Shown: positions 5,662-6,378 of the stretch, in pieces
Layout of the letters: each line of letters starts with the position of its first letter
How positions within the stretch are numbered: position 1 is the stretch's first letter
Source: Bacteroidota bacterium
GTDB taxonomy: Bacteria > Bacteroidota > Bacteroidia > Bacteroidales > B39-G9
DNA: 6,378 bases
Reading direction: 5' to 3'
NCBI GenBank assembly: GCA_003648455.1
Contig: QMPG01000184.1
Span: forward strand, 1-6,378
Position numbers and translations under genes: made by a program
Notes under the pieces: generated by a model
Databases searched by the model: none
Seen by the model: the letters and a program-made list of their open reading frames with translations, nothing else
What the model was told of the DNA's origin: nothing

Positions 5662-6270
5662 TTAACTTTTATGTGGTTCTAACTTTCCATTCTTCATTCT
5701 AACATATTTTTTAATATGATTTTCTTGTAATATTATAAAACCTTCCACATTTCTCTCTTTATCGTTTTTATATATATTATATAAATTATCCAATTCTTCT
5801 ATTGTTGGATAGTTTTTATAACTTTTTACTATTGGAACAATACCAATAAAACTTGGGATTTCTTTATTTAAAAATGGATATATAAATAATTCATTTTTAT
5901 AGCATATTTTTCTTATATCTAATTCTGTATCAATATTAGCTTTTGCAAACATATAAACTCTCTTATCTAAATCTTTATATTTTAACTTACCCATCCCAAG
6001 CCATTCACCGAAAAATCCTGATTTTTCTAATAATTGTTGTTTCAATATATCACCACTAGTTATAAGCCATTCATACATTCCTTTATATAATATTTGTCTA
6101 ACTTCTTCAATTTCACTAAATTTAATAATATTATTCCTTGTAGCAACAATTAACTCACCATCTAACTTAAAGAAACCGATATTTGAACCATCTAACTTTT
6201 CGGTTATTGTGACGACCCCCCTTTCTATACCTACCCTCTTTGTTTTTGGATATATTTTTTTTCTTATCAT
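5662..6270 (-). CDS. Compact RNA ligase (ATP-dependent nucleotidyltransferase)
   Basis: 202 residues from the chosen start. Covalent nucleotidyltransferase motifs appear in order: motif I TEKLDGSN (23-30, AMP-accepting K25), ATRNN (43-47, R45 as in motif Ia), motif III FFGEWLG (86-92), a motif IIIa-like strand VYMFAKANID (105-114), motif IV VEGFII (175-180) and a motif V-like YVRMK (189-193) with Arg in place of the first Lys. This fits the RNA ligase (Rnl2-like) group, which seals RNA breaks through enzyme-AMP and RNA-AMP steps; DNA ligases are less likely from the EKLDGSN/FGEWLG pattern. The protein ends a few residues after motif V, so no C-terminal accessory domain is present. Phage RNA ligases often repair tRNAs cut by host defences; that role here is inference. 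An ATG 15 bases upstream (6285) lacks a ribosome site, whereas AAGGAGG lies five bases before 6270, so 6270 is preferred. It has its own consensus promoter. Confidence 0.85.
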   Translation of the reverse strand: MIRKKIYPKTKRVGIERGVVTITEKLDGSNIGFFKLDGELIVATRNNIIKFSEIEEVRQILYKGMYEWLITSGDILKQQLLEKSGFFGEWLGMGKLKYKDLDKRVYMFAKANIDTELDIRKICYKNELFIYPFLNKEIPSFIGIVPIVKSYKNYPTIEELDNLYNIYKNDKERNVEGFIILQENHIKKYVRMKNGKLEPHKS

Positions 6271-6275
6271 AATTA

Positions 6276-6282
6276 CCTCCTT
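6276..6282 (-). promoter_or_regulatory. Ribosome-binding site that decides the RNA ligase start
   Basis: AAGGAGG on the minus strand, five bases before the ATG at 6270. It lies inside the extra codons that a start at 6285 would add. The promoter's predicted transcription start at about 6291 would leave only about six bases before the 6285 ATG, so the longer protein is unlikely. Confidence 0.85.
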
Positions 6283-6297
6283 CATTTGATATACCTT

Positions 6298-6326
6298 ATT
6301 ATAACATAATCATTTATTAATGTCAA
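6298..6326 (-). promoter_or_regulatory. Consensus vegetative (sigma-A/70) promoter of the RNA ligase gene
   Basis: On the minus strand TTGACA (6321-6326), a 17-base spacer, then TATAAT (6298-6303) with an extended -10 TG, all matching consensus. The spacer end and -10 region (ATGTTATAATAA) are the same as in the promoter at 5626-5654. The -35 element and much of the spacer overlap the last codons of the upstream gene. The predicted start is near 6291, giving a leader of about 20 bases to the preferred ligase ATG. Confidence 0.9.
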
Positions 6327-6378
6327 GTCTTTTTTGTAAATAATCTAATAATTCTTTTTCATCATTATCTATAAGAAA
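6310..6378 (-). CDS. C-terminal 22 codons of an unidentified upstream gene
   Basis: From the right edge of the window one minus-strand frame is open to a TGA at 6310-6312, giving a charged, helix-like tail of 22 residues (begins FLIDNDEKELL, ends RLDINK). The other two minus-strand frames hit stops within four codons. The tail is too short to assign a function. It is taken as real because of its composition, strand and tight spacing, and because otherwise this edge of a gene-dense phage region would be empty. The following promoter starts inside its 3' end. Confidence 0.6.
   Translation of the reverse strand, partial: FLIDNDEKELLDYLQKRLDINK

Noticed and set aside
6271..6285. Five-codon N-terminal extension of the RNA ligase (ATG at 6285)
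   Set aside because: These codons contain the AAGGAGG site for the next ATG (6270), and the predicted transcript start leaves only about six bases before 6285.

Overview
This window reads as part of the replication and recombination module of a low-GC bacteriophage or prophage. The DNA is strongly AT-rich, all credible genes lie on the minus strand, the genes are packed head to tail with gaps of a few bases or 1-nt TAATG overlaps, and nearly every start follows a strong AAGGAGR-type ribosome site. TGA, TAA and Trp TGG usage fit the standard bacterial code. The host is probably a low-GC Bacillota (Clostridia-like) or possibly a Fusobacterium-type bacterium. The phage identity cannot be fixed from the sequence alone.

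In transcription order (right to left), the window starts with the last 22 codons of an unidentified gene (6310..6378). Overlapping its 3' end is a perfect-consensus promoter (6298..6326) that drives a compact RNA ligase (5662..6270). A second, nearly identical consensus promoter (5626..5654) drives the main operon. Its first gene is a Sak4/RecA-like phage recombination ATPase (3643..5595) interrupted in its P-loop by a 350-residue intein. The second is a probable single-stranded-DNA-binding protein with an SSB-like acidic tail ending in DAPF (2801..3643). A short GC-rich terminator hairpin (2772..2794) follows, then a DnaB-type replicative helicase (1414..2748), a stand-alone DEDDy 3'-5' exonuclease (697..1389), a 63-residue protein of unknown function (495..686) and a trimeric-type dUTPase cut by the window edge (1..495).

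Together these cover helicase unwinding, ssDNA coating and annealing, proofreading or end trimming, nucleotide-pool sanitation and RNA repair. The polymerase and primase expected of such a module are not in the window. The most notable element is the intein. It has no Cys/Ser at position 1 but carries the Trp (block B), Cys (block F) and Thr (block G) triad of class 3 inteins, plus both LAGLIDADG homing-endonuclease motifs. The host P-loop that splicing would rebuild appears two residues short of a canonical Walker A. No gene-free stretch longer than about 75 bases exists here, and I saw no tRNA, rRNA, CRISPR array, IS element or attachment site.
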